Origin: Candidatus Sordicultor fermentans
GTDB lineage: Bacteria > Atribacterota > Atribacteria > Atribacterales > Caldatribacteriaceae
DNA: 13,319 bases
Direction of reading: 5' to 3'
Assembly: GCA_002385475.1 (NCBI GenBank)
Contig: DGDO01000073.1
Location: 1-13,319, forward strand
Shown in pieces: positions 7,912 through 13,319 of the stretch; position 1 is the first letter of the stretch; every line of letters starts with the position of its first letter. The notes under the pieces were generated by a model. That model had not been told where the DNA came from. It did not search any database and saw only the letters and a list, made by a program, of their open reading frames with translations. A program made the translations under genes and the position numbers.

Positions 7912-7956
7912 ACATCCATCCTCGGTAGCGTAGCAACTGTTACCGAGGATGGATGT
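7912..7956. promoter_or_regulatory. Intercistronic hairpin between the binding-protein and permease genes
   Basis: A perfect 16-bp stem pairs 7912-7927 with 7941-7956 around a 13-base loop. It lies entirely in the gap between the binding-protein stop (7970) and the permease start (7881). On the transcribed minus strand it is followed by AAAATTTAG, with no run of T, so it is not a standard intrinsic terminator. The known parallel is the malE-malF type of intercistronic structure, which protects the upstream mRNA from 3' decay and lets the binding protein be made in excess over the permeases. Confidence 0.85.
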
Positions 7957-7969
7957 GGGTCTTATATCT

Positions 7970-9268
7970 CTATTGTTGTTGTAGTATCCTGGTTGCTTCC
8001 TTCCTGAATTCTGCAGCTGCCTCTTCCGGCGTAATCTTTCCATACATAACTTGTTCTATTATAGGATCCCATACATTATATATAATATCAGTATGACCGG
8101 GCGGATCAGGGGGAGGAGCAGGAAGACTATTATTTTCAGCCAATTTTATAAAGCTGAACATTTCTTTTTGCGCGGGCTCTAAATAGGGGAAGAGTAACTC
8201 TTGTATCTTTGAGGATATTGGAACACCTCTTTCTGCGAACAGAATCTTGTTCGCCTCAAAAGAATTTGTAAAGAAATCTATAAACATGGCTGCTTCTTTG
8301 GGATGCTGGGATTGGGAAGTTACAGAAAAGAACTGGGAAGCTTTTAGATAATTAGCTGGTTTAGCATCGGCAATAGGAGCTTTTGGCATCAATGCAAGTT
8401 TCAATGGGCGTTCATTAGCCGCCTTGGTAACTGCAACCAGATAATTGCTCCAGGCGAGTGCCATTGCAGATTCCTGGGTAACTAAAAACATATCTTCTAT
8501 CCCAAGCGCACCTCTGGCTACTTCAGTTTCTATAGATGGGATAGCTCCCTCATTCTGCAAATCTAACAACAGATTGGCCCAATCAGAAAATAACCTGTCA
8601 TCTTCATAACCCAATGATTTTCCATCATCAGAGTATAACCAGTAGCCATGCGACATTAGCCATACTTTGAACACCTGTGCATCTGCTTTGGTTATTCCCT
8701 CTGCTCCATATATACCCAGTTCATTCTTCAGCTTTATTGCTATCTCCTTGAAATCATTCCAGGTCCAGCCTGCCTCAGGAAATGGTATCCCTGCCTTTTC
8801 AAATAACTCCGGGTCATATAACATTCCCAGGGAATTTGTCCCTAGATTTATAGCGTAGATTTTGTCGCCGACTTTTCCGGGAGCAATTTGATTCTCAGCT
8901 ACATCAGAAAGATCTATTACGCCTTCGACTATATAATCATCTAACGGTAATACCAGCCCTCTCGTAGCCCATTCCGACAGATAAGCATAATCCTGTTGTA
9001 TCACATCGGGAAGATTTTTCCCTGCTGCTTGAGTATTGAGCTTTACCCAGTAATCATTCCAAACAGCATATTCAGGATAAATCTCTATATACGGATATTC
9101 CTTTTCAAACAGCTCGATAACTCCAAGCGTTCTATTATGTCTATCCTGTGACCCCCACCAGGCTACTCTCAGAGATACTTTTTCCTGGGCTAATAATGCT
9201 GTGGAAAAGAAAACAGAACACATCAATAGAACTAAAACCGTAAGGACTAACTTGCGCAGATTTGTCAT
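7970..9268 (-). CDS. Family 1 extracellular sugar-binding protein of an ABC transporter
   Basis: A 432-residue solute-binding protein that would capture a sugar outside the membrane and deliver it to the two permeases encoded next. The N-terminus MTNLRKLVLTVLVLLMCSVF is a classic signal peptide (charged start, hydrophobic core). It ends with ALLA before QEK, so signal peptidase I cleavage after residue 27 is likely. The only Cys there is preceded by Met, not a good lipobox. The mature start VSLRVAWWGSQDRHNRTLG and the following FEKEYPYIEIYPEY are typical of the family, as are YAINLG and TWNDFKEIAIKL further on. The ATG has AGGAGG about 8 bases upstream. The gene is first in its operon, with a consensus promoter and a leader of about 170 bases. 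The ligand is unknown. Confidence 0.93.
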   Translation of the reverse strand: MTNLRKLVLTVLVLLMCSVFFSTALLAQEKVSLRVAWWGSQDRHNRTLGVIELFEKEYPYIEIYPEYAVWNDYWVKLNTQAAGKNLPDVIQQDYAYLSEWATRGLVLPLDDYIVEGVIDLSDVAENQIAPGKVGDKIYAINLGTNSLGMLYDPELFEKAGIPFPEAGWTWNDFKEIAIKLKNELGIYGAEGITKADAQVFKVWLMSHGYWLYSDDGKSLGYEDDRLFSDWANLLLDLQNEGAIPSIETEVARGALGIEDMFLVTQESAMALAWSNYLVAVTKAANERPLKLALMPKAPIADAKPANYLKASQFFSVTSQSQHPKEAAMFIDFFTNSFEANKILFAERGVPISSKIQELLFPYLEPAQKEMFSFIKLAENNSLPAPPPDPPGHTDIIYNVWDPIIEQVMYGKITPEEAAAEFRKEATRILQQQ

Positions 9269-9291
9269 TGTAATCCTCCTGTTAATAATAT

Positions 9292-9375
9292 TTAAGATCT
9301 CTCAAAAACTTCAAAATCTATTGCGGCCCCCTCTGAAAAACAATAACTTATTTCTATTGCCACCCAAAACACCAT
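9292..9375 (-). CDS. Possible 27-codon leader ORF upstream of the binding-protein gene
   Basis: An ATG at 9373-9375 opens a frame of 27 codons ending in TAA at 9292-9294, inside the long leader. The product would begin MVFWVAIEISYCF. Its ATG lies one base after the stop of a frame running past the perfect SD at 9402-9411, but that SD is about 30 bases away and no closer site exists. Real translation is therefore doubtful. It is listed because leaders of transport operons sometimes encode regulatory peptides. Confidence 0.15.
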   Translation of the reverse strand: MVFWVAIEISYCFSEGAAIDFEVFERS

Positions 9376-9401
9376 ATTATTCTACTTCTTGATCTTTTAT
9401 G

Positions 9402-9411
9402 TCACCTCCTT
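9402..9411 (-). promoter_or_regulatory. Perfect Shine-Dalgarno sequence without a start codon in the leader
   Basis: The minus strand reads AAGGAGGTGA, a ten-base complement to the 16S rRNA 3' end. Four bases after the core comes ATA, not ATG, GTG or TTG. It lies roughly 25-35 bases from the predicted transcript 5' end, directly after a small inverted repeat. An unattached SD near the 5' end resembles the Stab-SD elements known in Firmicutes mRNAs, where bound 30S subunits block 5' exonuclease. A relic of a lost gene start is the alternative. Confidence 0.45.
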
Positions 9412-9434
9412 GCATAATATGCAATATGATTGCA
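9410..9434. promoter_or_regulatory. Two overlapping 15-bp inverted repeats, probable operator
   Basis: TTGCAT-AAT-ATGCAA (9410-9424) and TGCAAT-ATG-ATTGCA (9420-9434) are both perfect 6-3-6 inverted repeats sharing five bases. They begin just after the predicted transcription start (about 9437) of the binding-protein operon. This is a standard position for a repressor that blocks transcription. The regulator gene is not in the window. LacI- or GntR-type repressors are common for such operons. Confidence 0.65.
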
Positions 9435-9443
9435 CTTTTACAC

Positions 9444-9472
9444 ATTATAGAATACCAATTTTTGCTTGTCAA
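9444..9472 (-). promoter_or_regulatory. Consensus sigma-70/sigma-A promoter of the sugar transporter operon
   Basis: The minus strand has TTGACA (9467-9472), exactly 17 bases, then TATAAT (9444-9449). Both hexamers match the consensus at every base and the spacing is optimal. Transcription should start near 9437, giving a leader of about 170 bases before the binding-protein ATG at 9268. A fully consensus promoter flanked by inverted repeats implies strong expression held down by a repressor. Confidence 0.88.
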
Positions 9473-9486
9473 TCCTCTGTGAGGAT
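9472..9486. promoter_or_regulatory. 15-bp inverted repeat touching the -35 box, possible second regulator site
   Basis: ATCCTC-TGT-GAGGAT is a perfect 6-3-6 inverted repeat whose edge overlaps the first base of the -35 hexamer. It has the same arm and centre lengths as the downstream operators but a different sequence. It may therefore bind a second regulator, for example an activator or a global carbon regulator. Confidence 0.45.
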
Positions 9487-9979
9487 GTTTGAAAACCCCC
9501 CTACTTTTATGACCACTAAAAAAGTGTGGTAACCTTCCTCCCTTGTACTCGACTCTTTCTCCTGCACCATCACATAGCCATACAGTTTTTGAGAAAGGAG
9601 TTTTATAAGCCTTAAGGTGGCCCTGATGTCAAAACAAAAAGAGATTTTAAGGTAGGTTGTTTAATCCTCTCTGTTTACAGTTTTTCCTGAACTTAAGCAA
9701 ACTACTGAGTGTTCTATCATAAAACAATCAGACAAAAACTCCCACCCAGAGTGAACCATTTCAAAATCCCTCCATTTGAGTTTTGAGGAGCAATTTTGTT
9801 CTAACCGTGAAGTTTCTAAGCCTGGCTCTTCAAGCTTGCACAATTATATAATTAATGAACCTAACTTTGTTCAGAACTGATATTTTTCAAAAAGCAGATC
9901 ATTTTTAAAGAAAAATTTTCGTATTGTACAAAAATAAATGTTAAAATGAAAGAAATAAAGTAAAAGGAGGGTTATTATA
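9487..9979. other. Gene-free stretch of about 490 bases between divergent transcription units
   Basis: This spacer separates the minus-strand transporter promoter from the plus-strand membrane-protein gene. A 60-codon minus frame (9661-9843) begins with TTG, has no ribosome-binding site and matches nothing I recognise. The frame running 9487-9660 on the same strand is likewise unsupported. It may be decayed gene sequence. A strong AAAGGAGG site for the next gene lies at its right end (9962-9970). I could not find a convincing -35/-10 pair for that gene. Confidence 0.5.
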
Positions 9980-10702
9980 ATGATATCCCAATTTTTAGAA
10001 GAAAAACAGGTAAATATGGTAGCAGCAGTATTAGCAGTGATTTTCGTGGTTATTTCTATTATACTGGGAGTAGCAGGCGGATTTATGTTTGCTGTGGGAG
10101 ATCTAACAGGAGCTCTTGCCTCCTGGGGGGTAGTTGCTCTCTTTGGCCTTATTGGACTCATCCTCCAGGCCATAGTCCTATATCAGTGGTCAGCAGTAAT
10201 TAACCAGAATTTAAGTAATACCCAGCAGATGTTTCTCTACTTAAAAGAGCGCATAGAGGATCCTCTGCGAGGAGAAATAGGATTTTTTGCCAATCGAATG
10301 GAAGAATTCACTATACCAACTTGGCCTTATTGGGTGTACTTAGCAATGTATATCATCAGTCTCTTTACCGGTTGGTATGCCCTCCTGTTCAACCTGCTGG
10401 GATTTATATTTCTAGCTTTTTATATAAACAATATTTTCAAATCTACAAGTAAAGTGTCCAACCTTAAAAACAAAGTTTACCATTATTTAAAAGAGGAAAA
10501 AGGAGTGTCTCTCTCCGGCGAGGTTTATCGCATTCCCTCACGCAACATAATAACTTTTATAATTTTAAGTGTCATCACTTTATCTATTTACTGGTTATAC
10601 CTGCTGGTTAAACTAAGCAGTGAAATCAATAATTACGTAAAGAGCGATGAGAAAATGAGAAAAGAAATAGAAGAAGTTTTTAGAGCGGCTGCTCAAGCTT
10701 AA
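9980..10702 (+). CDS. Integral membrane protein with a DUF4234-like C-terminal region
   Basis: A 240-residue protein of unknown function. Hydrophobic segments lie at about 13-38 and 44-70, then 114-150 (probably two helices), and a last one at about 188-211. The last segment, ITFIILSVITLSIYWLYLLV, and its charged tail with KLSSEINNYV resemble DUF4234 domains, which are short helix pairs with a Tyr-Trp-Leu-Tyr signature. A cytosolic charged loop (about 152-187) precedes it. The ATG has AAAGGAGG nine bases upstream, the best site in this part of the window. The rhomboid protease gene starts 3 bases after its stop, so the two are almost certainly co-transcribed and coupled. The membrane protein could be a partner or substrate of the protease, but nothing shows this directly. 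Confidence 0.75.
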   Translation: MISQFLEEKQVNMVAAVLAVIFVVISIILGVAGGFMFAVGDLTGALASWGVVALFGLIGLILQAIVLYQWSAVINQNLSNTQQMFLYLKERIEDPLRGEIGFFANRMEEFTIPTWPYWVYLAMYIISLFTGWYALLFNLLGFIFLAFYINNIFKSTSKVSNLKNKVYHYLKEEKGVSLSGEVYRIPSRNIITFIILSVITLSIYWLYLLVKLSSEINNYVKSDEKMRKEIEEVFRAAAQA

Positions 10703-10705
10703 TTA

Positions 10706-11623
10706 ATGGTCAATTATCTGATTGCCTCTAACATTATATTTTTCTTAGCCACCATTTTTAGCGGTGGCTTTACCTTGAGCAATTTACTACGCTGGGGAGC
10801 TAAATTCGGCCCCCTTATTGCTAATGGGGAGTGGCAGAGACTTCTTATCTGTATTTTCCTCCACGGAAATCTGTGGCACTTATTTTTCAATTTATATGCA
10901 CTCTATTATTTAGGACGTATGGCAGAAGAAATATATGGATATCGCAAGTTCTTTGGCATCTACATCGTCTCAGGACTGAGTGGTAGCATCCTATCTTATT
11001 TACTGAATTACTCCCAGATAGGAGTAGGAGCAAGTGGTGCCATATTCGGCTTAGCAGGGGCAATTTTTGCCAGTGGCCTGAAATATCGCCATACTTCCCT
11101 TCACCAGGTAGGAATGAATCTCCTGCCTTTCATCCTGATAAACCTCCTCATTGGCGCATTTTCTCCTGCTATAGATAATGCCGCTCACCTAGGAGGAGTG
11201 CTCAGTGGCATGCTTCTCGGGTGGATAGTAAGTCCTGGCGCTTCCTGGATTCGGTGGAAAAGAACTTTAGAAGAAGTACTCTACTGGGTAACCATTGCCT
11301 TTGTAGTTTTTGCCATGTTGACTTTTTTTGTTCCCAATCTGGCTTCAGGGAAAGCATCTATAGACAAAATTGTGACTTTCCACAATGAAGCACAAAAAAT
11401 ACTCCTAAAGATAGAATTAGGGTTTCCTCCCTCACCACTTGAGGTAGAAAAGCTTTCTCCTCCCGACCGAAAAGCCAGAGAGATTAAAGAGCTCCTCCTC
11501 ACCTTTCTCGAAGAAGGAGGAAAGAACTCGGTGCTCCAGAGAGAAATTGAGGAAAAATTCCTATCCTGGAGAGAGGAAATTTTAGACAAATATCAAGGAA
11601 TTATTCTGGAAAAATCTCCCTAA
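10706..11623 (+). CDS. Rhomboid-family intramembrane serine protease
   Basis: A 305-residue membrane protease that cleaves transmembrane segments of other proteins. The conserved loop HGNLWHLFFN (53-62) follows the first helix. GASGAIFG (108-115) holds the catalytic serine at 110, and DNAAHLGG (157-164) holds the partner histidine at 161. The active site is therefore complete. A seventh hydrophobic segment (about 192-210) leads to a charged, helical C-terminal tail of about 95 residues that is longer than the catalytic core needs and may bind substrate or partner. The start has no clear SD but lies 3 bases after the preceding stop, so translational coupling is likely. Its TAA overlaps by 4 bases the stop end of the small convergent gene on the other strand. 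Confidence 0.93.
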   Translation: MVNYLIASNIIFFLATIFSGGFTLSNLLRWGAKFGPLIANGEWQRLLICIFLHGNLWHLFFNLYALYYLGRMAEEIYGYRKFFGIYIVSGLSGSILSYLLNYSQIGVGASGAIFGLAGAIFASGLKYRHTSLHQVGMNLLPFILINLLIGAFSPAIDNAAHLGGVLSGMLLGWIVSPGASWIRWKRTLEEVLYWVTIAFVVFAMLTFFVPNLASGKASIDKIVTFHNEAQKILLKIELGFPPSPLEVEKLSPPDRKAREIKELLLTFLEEGGKNSVLQREIEEKFLSWREEILDKYQGIILEKSP

Positions 11624-11781
11624 AAAGAGACCAAACAGTGCCAGATAAATAGGTAACCCAGGAAATCAACTTCCTCCCAAACACGGCGCGCTAATTCTTT
11701 ATCCCCACTTATAGGGGGCAATTCCTTAACTTTTTCCTCCCAGGGAATACAAACTCCCGGATTTCTCTTCATCTCTTCCAT
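11620..11781 (-). CDS. Small 53-residue protein translationally coupled to the UroD-family gene
   Basis: ATG at 11779-11781 is preceded by TAGGAGGATAAA, an excellent ribosome-binding site whose TAG is the stop codon of the upstream UroD-family gene. The frame is open for 53 codons to TAG at 11620-11622. The product begins MEEMKRNPGVCIPWEEKVKE and contains a Glu/Lys/Pro-rich front half, then Glu-Glu-Val-Asp-Phe-Leu-Gly-Tyr and a short hydrophobic Trp/Phe-rich tail. I do not recognise the family. There is one Cys at residue 11 and one near the end. It may be a small partner of the UroD-like protein. Alternatively it is the front of a longer gene truncated at the junction with the rhomboid gene, whose stop it overlaps. 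Confidence 0.65.
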   Translation of the reverse strand: MEEMKRNPGVCIPWEEKVKELPPISGDKELARRVWEEVDFLGYLFIWHCLVSF

Positions 11782-11790
11782 TTTATCCTC

Positions 11791-12987
11791 CTAATATTGA
11801 CCATATTCTCGGGTAAAATCAGTCAGTGCTTTAACATTCTCCACTCGAGCATCATTCTGGACGATAGCACTGGCATCCATAACGTATCCACCATCTCGAG
11901 CTACTCCGTCAATCACTTTTTTGCAATAATCCCGAACTTCTTCGGGTGCTCCTATTGATAAAAGGGTATTAGGTATGCCCCCGCTTATACAGAATTTATC
12001 CCCCAAAACCCGATGGGCTTCAAATATATCGCTCCTATCCACATGGAAGACAACACTCCCTGCCGGCAACTCTCGAAAAGTAGAGAGATGAAAGTCCCAA
12101 TTGCCTTCAGCATAAAGGAGAGTCTGATGGCCGTTGTTCCACAGTTCTTCTAAAATAGGTTTAGTGGTAGGCCAGTAGATGTCTTGAAAATGCTGAGGAC
12201 TGATAAAAGGAACAGAGGTACGATGCATCCACATAGCCACCGGAACATTCTTTTCCGGGTCTGCTCCAGAAAGAGCCACCTGGAGAAGATGAGGCATTAA
12301 AGCTTCGCAAGCGGCTAATACTTTATCAGGACGCTCCATCAAGTCTCGAGCCAGACCATAATACCCCCGTAATTTATCAGCTAAGATATCAAGAGGAGCT
12401 TTTAAGATTCCAGAGATAGCAGAAACCGTTCCGGTTTCCTCTCGCAAAAGCTGGTTTTGCCTCCCCAGAGCATCGAAGTACTGCATCATAGCCATCCCTC
12501 CTTTCAACAAAGCCAGGTTATGACGAAAAGTGGCTGACTCTTTTGGAGGAACAATATCCCGGGAAACTCGGGGAAGCCAGATATTGAAAAGATAACCAGT
12601 AGGGTCTTTAATCAGATCATCATATTCCTCACTCTTCATAAAAGCTTCCTCCTCTGGAGGTTCCCGGTACTGAAAACCCACATCGGGGGGAATATCGATA
12701 CCTGGCACAGCATAGTAAGTAAGATTGATAGCTTGAGTTAAACCAGTCCACACATATACCATATTACCCACTATTGCATCCCAATCAAAATCAGCAGCAC
12801 ATTTTCTTACCGCCAAAAAAGCTTTCTCATAGTCGTGGGTCACTTCTTGACAGGTGTAGCCAGCATAAAGAGCGGTAAACTCGGCTACAAAAGGGCGAAT
12901 GGGAATCCTGTCTGGCTTCTCATTCTTCATTGCTTTTGTATACCTCTTCAAGCGTTCCTGGTAGAGCTCCTCTTTAGATTTAGACAT
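11791..12987 (-). CDS. UroD-family protein, divergent subgroup with AEGNWD motif
   Basis: A 398-residue member of the uroporphyrinogen decarboxylase superfamily. Recognisable parts are the opening RYTKAMKNEKPDRIPI (15-30), the helical APLDILADKLRGYYGLARDL (197-216), HFQDIYWPTTKPILEEL (266-282), YAEGNWD (292-298), CISGGIPNTLL (333-343) and the end loop MDASAIVQNDA (370-380). Methyltransferases of the family carry His-x-Cys and Cys ligands at the last two regions. Here they read Ala-Glu-Gly and Asp-Ala-Ser, so no zinc-thiol site is visible. It shares little residue-level similarity with the other UroD-like protein in the window. The ATG has AGGAGG about 7 bases upstream, and the gene is followed by a coupled 53-codon gene. 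The reaction is unknown. A C1- or corrinoid-linked role is possible by family only. Confidence 0.85.
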   Translation of the reverse strand: MSKSKEELYQERLKRYTKAMKNEKPDRIPIRPFVAEFTALYAGYTCQEVTHDYEKAFLAVRKCAADFDWDAIVGNMVYVWTGLTQAINLTYYAVPGIDIPPDVGFQYREPPEEEAFMKSEEYDDLIKDPTGYLFNIWLPRVSRDIVPPKESATFRHNLALLKGGMAMMQYFDALGRQNQLLREETGTVSAISGILKAPLDILADKLRGYYGLARDLMERPDKVLAACEALMPHLLQVALSGADPEKNVPVAMWMHRTSVPFISPQHFQDIYWPTTKPILEELWNNGHQTLLYAEGNWDFHLSTFRELPAGSVVFHVDRSDIFEAHRVLGDKFCISGGIPNTLLSIGAPEEVRDYCKKVIDGVARDGGYVMDASAIVQNDARVENVKALTDFTREYGQY

Positions 12988-13091
12988 ATTTTACCTCCTA
13001 TTACTATCTAATCTTTTCCTCACAGAAGAACCAACTATCACTGTCATCTTTAAACCTCATCCCATTGTAGTTTCGATATACTTTTTTAAAA

Positions 13092-13319
13092 CTATTCCGT
13101 TATTAAATTTTTCTTCCTTTCTCCATATGAAAGGATAAATTTTTCTTCCATTGCTTTCTGAATGATAAGCGAAACCAGCTCTTTTTTGTGGTCTAACTCC
13201 TGAAAATATTTTTGTTTAAATTCATTCCGCTTTGGCGGATCACGAGAAAACCACTTTATCACTTCTTCGCTTGGGGTAATATCTTTCAACCATAGATCAA
13301 TATTTGCTCTTCCCTACCT
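13092..13319 (-). pseudogene. DUF488-family gene, C-terminal part, interrupted by an in-frame TAG at the window edge
   Basis: The frame open from 13313 down to the TAG at 13092 reads IDLWLKDITPSEEVIKWF and later EFKQKYFQEL and LVSLIIQKA, then FILSYGERKKN. This is the DUF488/YeaO pattern (Asp-x-Trp-x-Lys-(Glu/Asp)-Ile-x-Pro-Ser, then Phe-x-x-x-Tyr-x-x-Glu-Leu, then the LLY strand). In the family an Arg followed by a basic residue comes six or seven positions before the Asp. Here AGG (Arg) is followed by TAG at 13314-13316 where a Lys codon would be expected. The C-terminus also lacks the usual Asn-Asn-Ala-Val stretch, so the gene looks truncated at both ends. A TTG at 13287-13289 could start a 65-residue product but has no clear ribosome-binding site. 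The function of DUF488 proteins is not established. Confidence 0.6.

Noticed and set aside
7912..7956. The strong hairpin as an intrinsic transcription terminator
   Set aside because: On the transcribed strand it is followed by AAAATTTAG rather than a T tract, and the permease genes of the same operon lie directly downstream with no other promoter visible.
9661..9843. A 60-codon minus-strand frame as a small gene or transposase fragment
   Set aside because: It starts with TTG, has no ribosome-binding site, and its sequence shows no transposase motif or other recognisable pattern.
11620..12987. Read-through of the in-frame TAG joining the UroD-family gene to the 53-codon frame, for example as pyrrolysine
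   Set aside because: The TAG is part of a strong SD directly before an ATG, so stop-and-restart explains it fully. TAG also ends the intact binding-protein gene at 7970, so it is an ordinary stop here.

Overview
The window looks like bacterial chromosome from an AT-rich, anaerobic, uronic-acid-using organism. Shine-Dalgarno (SD) sequences are strong (AGGAGG-type), one promoter matches the sigma-70/sigma-A consensus exactly, and transport uses binding-protein-dependent CUT1 sugar ABC systems. Two uroporphyrinogen-decarboxylase (UroD)-family proteins and a GH4 alpha-glucuronidase fit Thermotogota, Atribacterota or uncultured Firmicutes-like anaerobes, but the sequence alone does not fix the phylum. 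I see no rRNA, tRNA, CRISPR array or intact mobile element.

Left part (1-4890, all minus strand). The first 15 codons of a gene run off the left edge. After a 415-base gap comes a catabolic operon, read right to left: a GH4 glycosidase with the CHGF motif (3125-4510), glucuronate isomerase uxaC (1551-3005) and a UroD-family protein (462-1511). Upstream of the GH4 gene lies a decayed sugar ABC permease (about 4533-4890). It ends in an intact C-terminus but has several frameshifts, so an older transporter of this operon has probably been lost.

Middle part (5269-9490). A DUF624/YesL-like membrane protein (plus strand) converges on an intact CUT1 transporter operon (minus strand: binding protein, MalF-type permease, MalG-type permease, no ATPase). 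The promoter of this operon is unusually readable. It has TTGACA-17-TATAAT, a 15-bp inverted repeat touching the -35, two overlapping 15-bp inverted repeats just after the predicted start, and a start-less perfect SD near the 5' end of a long leader. A 16-bp perfect hairpin separates the binding-protein gene from the permeases.

Right part (9980-13319). A two-gene plus-strand unit encodes a membrane protein with a DUF4234-like end and a rhomboid protease. It converges, with a 4-base overlap of stop ends, on a minus-strand pair: a second UroD-family gene and a 53-codon small gene whose SD is formed by the UroD stop codon. A DUF488-family gene interrupted by an in-frame TAG touches the right edge.

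Together the genes suggest uptake of a uronic-acid-containing saccharide, cleavage by the GH4 enzyme, and isomerisation of the released glucuronate. The UroD-family protein in the same operon has no assigned place in that pathway. Demethylation of 4-O-methyl-glucuronate is one testable idea.
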